A stretch of DNA of 64,000 nt, from contig CAVQUX010000018.1 in NCBI GenBank assembly GCA_963716925.1, positions 408,346 to 472,345 of the forward strand, written 5' to 3'. Positions 34,325 to 41,737 of the stretch are shown here, in pieces. Source of the stretch: DAISKN01 sp963716925. GTDB taxonomy: Bacteria > Acidobacteriota > Vicinamibacteria > Marinacidobacterales > SMYC01. Positions within the stretch are counted from its first letter, which is position 1. Every line of letters starts with the position of its first letter. The notes below the pieces were generated by a model. It did not search any database, was not told where the DNA came from, and saw nothing but the letters and a program-made list of their open reading frames with translations. The position numbers and the translations under genes were made by a program.

Positions 34325-37195
34325 TCAATTGTATTCCGTCCTCCGACCGGGAGCGTGGCGCTCGATGGCCTCGATGCACGAGCTCTCGTTCGAGATCCAG
34401 GACGCGAGCGACAGCGGAAACACGGACAGCCCCGCCCTCCGCAGCATGCGGTACCGCTCGAGGTCGAGCGCGGTCCCGAGCGATCCCGACTGGCCGATGA
34501 GATCGATGCCGAAGACTCTCCCCTCGCGCTCGACCACCAGGTCCACGAGGGTTCCCGCGACGAGGAAGGCCCGGTGGATTCGAAACCCCGAAGCCGCAAG
34601 CCGGGAGGAGACGCGATCGAGGAACGCGTCCTCGGGGACGTCCGGGGAGTCCTCAACCCGAGCGCAGCGCGAGCGTAGCGAGTCGCGGAGCGAGAGCCGT
34701 GGGGGTGGGGCCCCACGGCACTGATTGGAGTCCTCAACGGTCTCGGCCGGTCGGGAGATCTCGCTCAGGTAGCGGGCGGCGAGGCTTCCCTCCGGCAGGT
34801 CCGACGGGTCCACCGAGGCGAGAACCAGCTGGTGGCTCCGCGCCCGGGTGATCGCGACGTTGAAGACGTCGGGCTGGCTCAGGTGTCGAAAGGCCTGAGG
34901 GTGGCTCTTCGGGTCGACGGCGAGCGAGAGAAACATGAAGTCCCGCTCCTCACCCTGGAATCCGTAGGGTGTGGCGACGAGGAGGTCGTGCTTCTCGATG
35001 GCCTCGAGGGCAAGCCGTTCGGTGAGGGATGCGGCAAGATGCTCCACCTGATCGCGGAACGGGGAGAGCACTCCGATCGAGTGGCAGCTTCCGCGGGGAA
35101 GGGTGCTCTCACGCTCCACGAGCGCCTGGACCTCGGTCACGAGTGCTTCGGCCTCGGCGAAGTTCCTCCCGCTTTCGTCCCTCACTCCCTCGACCCGACG
35201 CAGCGTGACCGAGCGCAGGCGAAGGGTGGAAGGTCTCGCGGTCATGACGCGAAGGCGGCCGGCGTAGAACTCGCGGTTGCTGAACGCGATGATCGACGGC
35301 ATGCTGCGAAAGTGCTCGTCGAGGAAAATGGCGCGCTCGGAAGACGAAAGGGAATCATCGACGAGATCGAGCAGGCTCTTCTCGCGGTAGTCGAGCGCCT
35401 CGATCTCTCCCTCGGCGAGCTCGGCTTCCTCGCCGAGCATTCGCTGGCGGTCGCGGGACAGGAACGACACGTGCCGGAGCTGCTTCGGATCTCCGGTGAC
35501 GGCGGCCCTCCGCGCGCGGTAGAGCGCGGGAAGGGCGCTCGCCATGTCGCTCTGGGTCGCTTCGTCCACGACGACGAGGTCGAACATCTCGCGCTCGAAC
35601 GGGGCGAGCTTGTGGAGATCGCGAAACGTCGACATCCACAGCGGAAAGGCTTCGAGGAGAAGGGGGAGGTTCAACTCCGCGAAGAGCGCTTCCTGTCTTC
35701 CCGACGCGCGCGCGCGGAGGGCGGAGGAGAAGCGCTTGAGCTCGGCCCGGTGTTTTCGGAGGAGGGACGCGATGCGGGCGCGCCTCGTGGCGTGAGCTAG
35801 CTCTCTCGCTGCGTCGACTCGATCCGTCTCCGCGCGCTCGAGGCTCGCGAGGAGCTCCCACAGGGGCCGTTCCCGCTCCAACCGCCACTTCAGAAAGCTT
35901 CCCCGCAGTCGTTTCCAAGGCGACGTGGGACCGGAGGCGAGCGCACCCCAGGCGGACTCCAGCCGGTTCCGTCTCCCGATCCGGCGCTCGAACCCGGAGA
36001 GTGCGCGGTCGGCTCGCCGCAGAGCGCGGCTCCGCTCGGAGAGCGGAACGCCTTCCTCCTCTTCGAGCTGTCCGCCGAGAAGGAGCGTGAGGTAGCTCTT
36101 GAGCTCGCGGGTATAGTCGGTCGAGCCTCCCCGCAGAACCGGAGTGGTCTCGCCGAGCATCGACCGGAGCTTGGACTCCACCACGTCGAGCGCCTGCTCG
36201 GTGCGGCAGGCGACCAGGACGGAGTCGCCCCGCGCCAGGTGCTCGAGCGCGAGCGCGGTGACGGTGTAGGACTTTCCCGTGCCCGGCGGGCCCACGATGA
36301 GCGTGAGAGGATGCCGGCCCGCGGCCTCGAGCACCCGCTTCTGAGCGCGGCTCAAGACCGCCGGGATCGAGGCGAGGGGAAACGAGGACCTGGATGGGGG
36401 AGTCGCGGAGCCGAGAGCGGCCTCGAGCGGCGTCGAGACGGTCCCGCTCGAGGCGAGCCGCGAGAGCTCGAAGAGCACTCCCCGGGTGGAGCGCGGGTTC
36501 TCGACGAGAGCCATCGCCGCCGCGGGAACGCAGGCGAGAACCGCTCCCTCGCCCAGTCGCCTCACGTCTCCCTCCGGCAGGAGCGCGGGAAAGGAGTGGA
36601 GATCGTCGACGCGTATCCGGGGAAGGAGCTCCCGGAAGACCTGGAGGATCTCGGCGAGCGCGTCTTCGCCGAGGGGAGGGGACGGGATCCGTCGGCCGAG
36701 GCTCTCGAGGGCGGAGGAGGCGGCGTCCCGCTCCCCGAGGAGCTCCGCGAGCACGGGGAAGTTCAACGTCGGCTCGTTCGCGGTGATCCGGAGGAAACTC
36801 GCCTCGAGCCCCCCCACACTCTGACGCTCGAGCGCCGCAGGAAAGTGGAGCAGCGGCGCCGCGAGCCGCCGCGGCTTTCCGTCGGCCTCGATCCTGCCGA
36901 CGAGGAAGAAGACGCCGTAGACCAGGCTGCGCTCGCGCTTGTAGAGCGTCGCTTCCTCGAGCGCGTCCCGCCCGATCTCGGGGGGGACCGCCAGGGCGTC
37001 CTGGATCCCGCTCACCAGGACTTCGGTTCCGGTCGCGAAGTGCCGGTGCTTCACGTCCCGATGGAACAGGTCGAAGATCGCGCTCTCGCGGTTGTCGGCC
37101 TCGTGGCAGGAGGCGAGAAAGCGAATCTTCGCGGCGGTTGCGCTCACGAGTGCGGTAACTGGAGTGTAGCCGATGTAGAATTCCAGGGCCATCAT
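34325..37195 (-). CDS. UPF1-like SF1 helicase with C-terminal restriction-endonuclease-like domain
   Basis: Protein of about 956 residues. A large N-terminal domain (about 1-290) of unknown function comes first. Helicase motifs follow: I GPPGTGKSYT, II VVVDEATQSDMASALPALY, III VTGDPKQLRHVSF, IV ERAIFLDEHFRSMPSII, V/VI ATPYGFQGEERDFMF and FNVAITRARS. About 300 residues separate motifs I and II, partly a basic coiled coil. The C-terminal domain FLDRVSSRLAASGF...DLVVEREGRVFGIDLIG fits a Vsr/MTES_1575-type nuclease (D-x10-IDL). An 81-bp in-frame insertion separates it from the helicase. The start codon (37195 or 37192) overlaps the divergent ParB-like start. It may act in DNA repair or defence; that is inference. 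Confidence 0.85.
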   Translation of the reverse strand: MMALEFYIGYTPVTALVSATAAKIRFLASCHEADNRESAIFDLFHRDVKHRHFATGTEVLVSGIQDALAVPPEIGRDALEEATLYKRERSLVYGVFFLVGRIEADGKPRRLAAPLLHFPAALERQSVGGLEASFLRITANEPTLNFPVLAELLGERDAASSALESLGRRIPSPPLGEDALAEILQVFRELLPRIRVDDLHSFPALLPEGDVRRLGEGAVLACVPAAAMALVENPRSTRGVLFELSRLASSGTVSTPLEAALGSATPPSRSSFPLASIPAVLSRAQKRVLEAAGRHPLTLIVGPPGTGKSYTVTALALEHLARGDSVLVACRTEQALDVVESKLRSMLGETTPVLRGGSTDYTRELKSYLTLLLGGQLEEEEGVPLSERSRALRRADRALSGFERRIGRRNRLESAWGALASGPTSPWKRLRGSFLKWRLERERPLWELLASLERAETDRVDAARELAHATRRARIASLLRKHRAELKRFSSALRARASGRQEALFAELNLPLLLEAFPLWMSTFRDLHKLAPFEREMFDLVVVDEATQSDMASALPALYRARRAAVTGDPKQLRHVSFLSRDRQRMLGEEAELAEGEIEALDYREKSLLDLVDDSLSSSERAIFLDEHFRSMPSIIAFSNREFYAGRLRVMTARPSTLRLRSVTLRRVEGVRDESGRNFAEAEALVTEVQALVERESTLPRGSCHSIGVLSPFRDQVEHLAASLTERLALEAIEKHDLLVATPYGFQGEERDFMFLSLAVDPKSHPQAFRHLSQPDVFNVAITRARSHQLVLASVDPSDLPEGSLAARYLSEISRPAETVEDSNQCRGAPPPRLSLRDSLRSRCARVEDSPDVPEDAFLDRVSSRLAASGFRIHRAFLVAGTLVDLVVEREGRVFGIDLIGQSGSLGTALDLERYRMLRRAGLSVFPLSLASWISNESSCIEAIERHAPGRRTEYN
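34646..34738. repeat. 81-bp in-frame palindromic insertion with 12-bp direct repeats inside the helicase gene
   Basis: GGAGTCCTCAAC occurs at 34646-34657 and 34727-34738, exactly 81 bp apart. Between them is a GC-rich segment of CGAGCG/GAGTCGC-type short repeats and an 8-bp-stem palindrome (CCGTGGGG...CCCCACGG, about 34698-34719). On the gene strand it adds 27 codons (SNQCRGAPPPRLSLRDSLRS...), and deleting it joins VEDS to PDVPED smoothly. This resembles a small mobile palindromic element tolerated inside an ORF. Confidence 0.8.
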
Positions 37196-38204
37196 GGCGA
37201 AGACCGCGCTCTCGAAGCCCGTGAGGAAAGCCGCGAAGAAGCCCGGCGATTCCCGCAAGAGGCTCACCCCGGCCAAGGAAGAACGGGGTCCCGTCGGCGA
37301 CGAAGTCCTCCTTCCGATGGACGATCCTTCTCTCGCTCCTCTCGCCGCCCGGGTTCGAGAGGCTGGCGGCACTCCCATCGGGGCGTACCGCGAGCCGTTC
37401 GCGGGAAAGTCTCTGCTGGTCGCAGTCCTCCCGTTGAAATCGGTCGAGCCCACTCCGTTCCAGCGCGATCTCTCTCCCACCCACACCAAGCGACTCGCGA
37501 AGAAGATCGAAGAGACGGGAGTGTTCCTCGATCCTCTCATCGTCGTCCAGGGATCGGACGGCAGGTTCTGGACTCCGAACGGACGACACCGGCACCAGGC
37601 GGCGAAGATCCTCGGGCTTCGCGCGGTCACGGCGCTGGTCTCGCCCGACGAGGACCTCGCGTTCCGCATCCTCGCCCTCAATACCGAGAAGGCGCACAAC
37701 CTCAAGGACAAGAGCCTCGAGGTCATCCGCATGGCGCGGGAGCTCGCCGAACGGAAGCCCCGGGCCCGCGAAGCCGACTACGAGGCGCAGTTCGAAGAGC
37801 CGGCGCTCCTGACTCTCGGGATCGTCTACAACGAGAACGGGCGTTTCGCCGGCAGCCCGTACTTCTCGTTCCTGCGGAAAGTCGATCGGTTCCAGACGTC
37901 GACGCTCGCCAAGAGCCTGCGGGATCGCGAAGGGTACGCGGCGCGCCTGGTCGAGATCGACGAGCGGGTCAAGGAGATCGTGGCCGAGCTAAAGAAGCGG
38001 GGGTTCCGATCTCCCTACCTCCGGAATTACGTCGTCGCCCGGATCAATCCCGTTCGCTTTCACCGCGCGAAGAAGGGGGACACTGCCCCTCCGATGGCGA
38101 TGGGAGCGGCCCTCACGCGCATGGCGGCCTCGGCCCGGGGCTTCGACGTCGCCTCGGTGCGGGAGCAGGACCTGGCTCTGGTGGCGGCGATGTCCTCGGA
38201 GTGA
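37194..38204 (+). CDS. ParB/Srx-like domain protein
   Basis: Protein of 336 residues. Residues about 1-40 are Lys/Ala/Pro-rich and probably disordered. A ParB N-terminal-like domain follows: VEPTPFQRDLSPTHTKRLAK, then PLIVVQGSDGRFWTPNGRHRHQAAKILG, which has the GRHRxxAA pattern that binds CTP or forms the active site in ParB/sulfiredoxin relatives. The rest is helical (FRILALNTEKAHNLKDKSLE, VKEIVAELKKRGF). There is no ParA gene nearby, so a plain partition role is doubtful. The ATG overlaps that of the divergent helicase. An internal ATG at 37317 is an alternative start. Confidence 0.83.
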   Translation: MAKTALSKPVRKAAKKPGDSRKRLTPAKEERGPVGDEVLLPMDDPSLAPLAARVREAGGTPIGAYREPFAGKSLLVAVLPLKSVEPTPFQRDLSPTHTKRLAKKIEETGVFLDPLIVVQGSDGRFWTPNGRHRHQAAKILGLRAVTALVSPDEDLAFRILALNTEKAHNLKDKSLEVIRMARELAERKPRAREADYEAQFEEPALLTLGIVYNENGRFAGSPYFSFLRKVDRFQTSTLAKSLRDREGYAARLVEIDERVKEIVAELKKRGFRSPYLRNYVVARINPVRFHRAKKGDTAPPMAMGAALTRMAASARGFDVASVREQDLALVAAMSSE

Positions 38205-38242
38205 ACGAGAAAAAAGGGCTCCCTCCTAGGCTTCGTTTCGCG

Positions 38243-38281
38243 TAGAATCACTTCGCTATGCAAGCCCACGCCCACATCTAA
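38243..38281 (+). promoter_or_regulatory. -10 element and 7-codon leader ORF upstream of the MATE gene
   Basis: TAGAAT (38243-38248) is followed at 38258 by a minimal ORF, ATG to TAA at 38281, encoding MQAHAHI. It is 138 bp before the MATE start. The intervening leader is very GC-rich and ends with CTTTTTGG. A translated leader peptide controlling readthrough is possible but unproven. Confidence 0.3.
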
Positions 38282-38418
38282 CTTCCCGGAAACTGCCGCG
38301 CCCCGCCGCGCGCAGTCCGGGCCGGCCGCGGGAACGCGAGCTCGACTCGTCCCGCCGCCGTAGAGACTCTTTCCCAGCTTTTTGGATTCCGTTCGTATTT
38401 TGTTCGGGAGAAGCGCCT

Positions 38419-39867
38419 ATGAATTCGACCGAAGAGGCAGCCGCGGGCAATTCCGCGGCCGGGGTGCGGGCTCCCTCGGCCGCGAAGCCCGGCATCTGGG
38501 CCTCGGTGAAGGAGTCCCTGAGCGGGACCGAGCAGGACTTCACCGAGGGAAGCTTGAACCGCGCCGTCGGTCTCCTCGCCGTCCCCATGGTCGTGGAGAT
38601 GATGGGGGAGTCTCTCTTCGCCGTGACCGACGCATTCTACGTGGCTCGGCTCGGCCCGGATGCGCTCGCCGCCGTCGGGCTCACGGAGTCGATGCTCGAG
38701 ATCGTCTACGCCGTGGCCGTCGGCCTGAGCATGGCGACGACGGCGATGGTAGCGCGCCGAATCGGTGAGAAGAACGAGCGAGGCGCTACCAAAACCGCCG
38801 TCCAGGCCATCGTGATCGGAGTCGCGATCGCGGTGGTTCTGGGCGCCCTGGGGTCATTCTTCGCGCCGGAGCTCCTCGGGCTCATGGGCGCCTCGCCAGA
38901 GACCGTCGCCGCGGGCGCGACTTATACGCGGGTGTTGTACGCCGGCATGGTCTCCGTGGTTCTCCTCTTCCTCAACAACGCCATCTATCGAGGAGCGGGC
39001 GACGCCACGACGGCGATGCGGGCTCTCTGGATCGCGAACGGCATCAACCTGGTAGTAGACCCCTGCCTCATCTTCGGACTCGGGCCTTTCCCCGAGATGG
39101 GTCTCGTGGGCGCCGCCATCGGGACGAACGTGGGCCGCGGGGCGGGAGTCCTCTATCAGCTCTGGGGTTTTCACAAGGGGACGCGGCTCCGCATCGAACG
39201 GCGGGATTTGGCCGTCGACGGGTCCGTCATTCGGAGCCTCCTTAGGCTGTCCGCGGGGGGAATCGGGCAGCTTCTGGTCGCGACCGGAAGCTACGTGGTT
39301 CTGATCCGGATTCTGGCCGGTTTCGGGAGCGCCGTGCTCGCCGGCTACGTCGTCGCGATCCGCGTCGTGATCTTCATCATCCTGCCGGCCTGGGGCTTGA
39401 GCAACGCCGCGGCGACCCTGGTGGGGCAGAACCTGGGAGCGGGAAAGCCCGAGCGAGCCGAGCGCGCGGTCTGGCTCACCGGAGCTTGGAACATGGGGTT
39501 CATGGCTGTCGTGACCCTGGTGCTCGTCGCTTTCTCCCGTCCGATCGTGGAGTTCTTTACGACCGACCCCGCGGCTTCGCCCGTCGGGGTCGAGGCGCTC
39601 GCCATCATCAGTTATGGCTACGTCTTCTACTCCTGGGGAATGGTGATGATGCAGGCGTTCAACGGCGCGGGCGACACCGCCACGCCGACGAAGATCAACG
39701 TCGTCTGCTTCTGGCTCTTCGAGATCCCGCTCGCGTACGCGCTCGCGGGTCCCCTGGGAATGGGGCCGACGGGTGTCTTCTGGGCGATCGCCCTCTCGTA
39801 CTCCCTATCGGCGGTGATCGGCATCCTCCTCTTCCGCCGCGGAAAGTGGAAGCTGAAAAAAGTCTGA
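38419..39867 (+). CDS. MATE-family multidrug/cation antiporter
   Basis: Protein of 482 residues with twelve predicted membrane segments in two repeats. Typical MATE blocks are LAVPMVVEMMGESLFAVTDA, VGLSMATTAMVARRIGE, IYRGAGDATTAMRALW and, in the second half, VGQNLGAGKPERAERAV with MMQAFNGAGDTATPTKIN. It exports organic cations or drugs in exchange for Na+ or H+. The first 45 residues form an extra soluble N-terminal tail. A GGGAGAAG Shine-Dalgarno sequence precedes the ATG. The stop is followed by an ACGCAAAG repeat and a convergent gene. Confidence 0.93.
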   Translation: MNSTEEAAAGNSAAGVRAPSAAKPGIWASVKESLSGTEQDFTEGSLNRAVGLLAVPMVVEMMGESLFAVTDAFYVARLGPDALAAVGLTESMLEIVYAVAVGLSMATTAMVARRIGEKNERGATKTAVQAIVIGVAIAVVLGALGSFFAPELLGLMGASPETVAAGATYTRVLYAGMVSVVLLFLNNAIYRGAGDATTAMRALWIANGINLVVDPCLIFGLGPFPEMGLVGAAIGTNVGRGAGVLYQLWGFHKGTRLRIERRDLAVDGSVIRSLLRLSAGGIGQLLVATGSYVVLIRILAGFGSAVLAGYVVAIRVVIFIILPAWGLSNAAATLVGQNLGAGKPERAERAVWLTGAWNMGFMAVVTLVLVAFSRPIVEFFTTDPAASPVGVEALAIISYGYVFYSWGMVMMQAFNGAGDTATPTKINVVCFWLFEIPLAYALAGPLGMGPTGVFWAIALSYSLSAVIGILLFRRGKWKLKKV

Positions 39868-39870
39868 GAG

Positions 39871-39908
39871 GAACGCAAAGGCGCGAAGATCCGCAAGGAC
39901 GCGAACGG
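39871..39908. repeat. 'ACGCAAAG' intergenic repeat, copy 2 (single arm)
   Basis: AACGCAAAGGCGCGAAGA followed by CCGCAAGGACGCG; only one arm of the inverted form is present. It lies between the converging MATE and sulfite-oxidase-like genes, as do the copies at 4335 and 55881 between their gene pairs. Confidence 0.65.
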
Positions 39909-39917
39909 AGCTTGGTC

Positions 39918-40565
39918 TCAGCGGAAGCGCTCCTCTTTCCACGGGTCGCCGACGTCGTGGTAGCCGGCGCGCTCCCAGAAGCCGGGCTCGTCCTCGGAGA
40001 CGAGCTCGATGCGCTTCACCCACTTCGCGCTCTTCCACGCGTAGAGCCTCGGCACCACGAGCCTCAGCGGTCCGCCGTGCTCCAGGGAGATCGGCTGGCC
40101 GTCGTGGGTGTCCGCGAGGAGAACGTCCTCCGACGCGAAGGCCTCGAGCGGAAGGTTCGTGGTGAAACCGTGGTCGTACCCATGGACGACGACGAAGCGC
40201 GCCTCGGGGAGCGCTTCCGCCCGCTTCAGGATCTCGCTCGCCGCGACGCCCTCCCACAGGTTTCCCAGGCGCGACCACCTCGTGACGCAGTGCATGTCGG
40301 CGAAAACCTTGACGCGGGAAAGCTCCCGGAACTGTTTCCAGTCGAAGGTGAGGTCGAACTTCACAAGACCGCTCACGCCCAGACTCCACGCGCCGGGATC
40401 GATCCTCGGTGGACCGTGAGCGTCCAGGACCGGCCACTTCCGCGTCCGCGCCTGGTTCGGCGGTAGTCTCTGCGCGCGTCTCGTATCGGGGCTGACGATG
40501 ACGCCGGCGCCGGCGTTTTCTGCCGTCGCTATCCGCTCGCCCTGGAGTTTGTCCCTGTCCTGCAT
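39918..40565 (-). CDS. Sulfite-oxidase-like molybdopterin oxidoreductase (YuiH-type)
   Basis: Protein of 215 residues of the oxidoreductase-molybdopterin domain family. The start GVIVSPDTRRAQRLPPNQAR and WPVLDAHGPPRIDPGAW are typical. Cys93 in FADMHCVTRWSRL is the expected molybdenum ligand. HGGPLRLVVPRLYAWKSAKW and the ending GFWERAGYHDVGDPW match the family throughout. No signal peptide, no Tat motif and no dimerisation domain, so it is a short cytoplasmic form. The ATG at 40565 was chosen by homology with the partial copy at 44205-44416, which begins MRDQDKLQGERI. This is the intact member of a duplicated pair. Confidence 0.9.
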   Translation of the reverse strand: MQDRDKLQGERIATAENAGAGVIVSPDTRRAQRLPPNQARTRKWPVLDAHGPPRIDPGAWSLGVSGLVKFDLTFDWKQFRELSRVKVFADMHCVTRWSRLGNLWEGVAASEILKRAEALPEARFVVVHGYDHGFTTNLPLEAFASEDVLLADTHDGQPISLEHGGPLRLVVPRLYAWKSAKWVKRIELVSEDEPGFWERAGYHDVGDPWKEERFR

Positions 40566-40590
40566 CGATATCGTCGGTTCACTGCCCAGG

Positions 40591-40803
40591 TTACCTCCGA
40601 AGTCCCGGAGCGCGAGCCGAAACGGAGAGGGAGCGCCAATCCCCAGACGAGCGCGGTACATCTCTTTCTTGCGCGAAATCAACGAGGAGAATCGCGAGCA
40701 ACCCCAGGGTGACGGCGGCCGGCCCGAGAAGAGGGTAGCCATGGGCCGCGCCGAGGACGGACGCGAACCAGCCGGCCTGGAACAGAGCGATGTTGGAAAA
40801 CGG
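40591..40803 (-). pseudogene. Remnant of a DUF2878-like membrane protein
   Basis: The minus strand encodes SNIALFQAGWFASVLGAAHG, then YPLLGPAAVTLGLLAILLV, which matches the N-terminal two helices of DUF2878 proteins. The frame has no start codon (it runs on from the stop of the OMP fragment), then degrades and stops at 40591. The remaining 100 or so residues are absent. It lies between the OMP remnant and the sulfite-oxidase-like gene, so the ancestral order was probably OMP, DUF2878, oxidoreductase. Confidence 0.6.
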
Positions 40804-40806
40804 CTC

Positions 40807-41090
40807 TCAGAACGAGAGCCTTATGCCGCCTCCGGCAAGGAACCCGCCGGCATCGAGCTCGATCTCCTCGCCCCCTTCCTGGGCGATTCCGATGGTGGCA
40901 AGGCCGTAACGTGCCTGGAACACGATGCCGAGCACTTTCGTCAGCCGCCAGGTGGTGCGCCCCCGGGCGTTGAACCCGATCGGGTTGTCGTCGATGGGTC
41001 TGCTCGAGGTGGACCTTACCGTCGCCTCGTCGAACGGATACTCGGAGGGGGTGGTCAGGGTCTCCAGGATCTCGGCACCACGGCGACATT
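40807..41090 (-). pseudogene. 3' fragment of an outer-membrane beta-barrel gene (diverged copy)
   Basis: The last about 85 codons (AEILETLTTPSEYPFDEATV...GFLAGGGIRLSF) align without gaps with the end of the intact-length homologue at 44441-45197 (AEILDTVTTASEYPFDEATV...GGGIRLSF), at roughly three quarters identity by eye. Homology fades at about 41090, and the upstream sequence is unrelated or scrambled. It keeps the C-terminal Phe of barrel proteins but has no start or signal peptide. Confidence 0.8.
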
Positions 41091-41261
41091 GGCGATACCG
41101 ACGCCTGTCACCCTGGTGGGCAATCTGCAGAGTGAGTTGGGTTGTCCTGATGACTTCCAGCCCGGTTGCGCTCTGATGCATCTGGCCTACTCGGCGGATG
41201 ACGACGTGTGGCAGGAGGGTTTCTCTGTATCAGACGGAGATTGGGAATACAAGGTCGGGAG

Positions 41262-41373
41262 GAAGCCCGCCATGCCCTCGAAGTGGACCCGAACCTGGCG
41301 GAAACCCATCGGGCGCTCGCAGCCGTGCATGCGAAGACGGAGTTCCTCCGGGAAAAGGCGATTCGCGAGGGCA
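41262..41373 (+). pseudogene. TPR-repeat fragment
   Basis: One reading frame gives EEARHALEVDPNLAETHRAL followed by AAVHAKTEFLREKA, a recognisable tetratricopeptide unit (A..AL.ldP..ae.h..L). It has no plausible start, and the surroundings are noncoding or scrambled. Similar TPRs occur in Ser/Thr kinases such as that at 48681-51629, so it may be debris of such a gene. Confidence 0.45.
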
Positions 41374-41557
41374 GCCGGGCGTTCCCGGCGAGGTCCTCAG
41401 CAACGGCCGGCGCCCGGAGAATCCCAAAGCTGAGCACCGACTCCCCCCGGACGCGGCTGTAGAGCCACGACTCTAGGAGGTTGGGGAACGGGGCGGCCGA
41501 GGATCAGTCCGTCTGGGTTTTCTCCCAAGGACTCTTTCGGCGCTCGGTTCCTGTACA

Positions 41558-41701
41558 ATGGCGCTGCCGCCCAGCGACTCGAGGAGGACGATCATCGGCA
41601 AGAGCGTCGCTCACTACAAGATCACGGCGAAGCTCGGTGAAAGAGGCTAGGGCGAGGTCTACCGCGCCCGTGACACGAAGCTCGACGACGTCGCGGTCTA
41701 G
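41558..41701 (+). pseudogene. 5' remnant of a Ser/Thr protein kinase gene
   Basis: The frame from ATG 41558 gives TIIGKSVAHYKITAKLGERG, a stop (TAG at 41648), then GEVYRARDTKLDDVAV and another TAG at 41699. This is the start of a PknB-type kinase up to the ATP-binding Lys strand, with the TAG replacing a residue of the Gly-rich loop. Two stops and the absence of the rest of the domain show it is dead. Confidence 0.75.
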
Positions 41702-41737
41702 GCGGGCATCGCATCTGTCCCAGAAAAGTCGACCAGC

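Noticed and set aside
37194..38204. Chromosome-partition ParB
   Set aside because: No ParA neighbour, no parS-like sites noticed and no clear ParB helix-turn-helix; kept as ParB-like only.
41558..41701. TAG in the kinase loop as a recoded codon (like the UGA in the peroxiredoxin)
   Set aside because: A second TAG follows 48 bp later and the rest of the kinase domain is missing, so this is a dead remnant.
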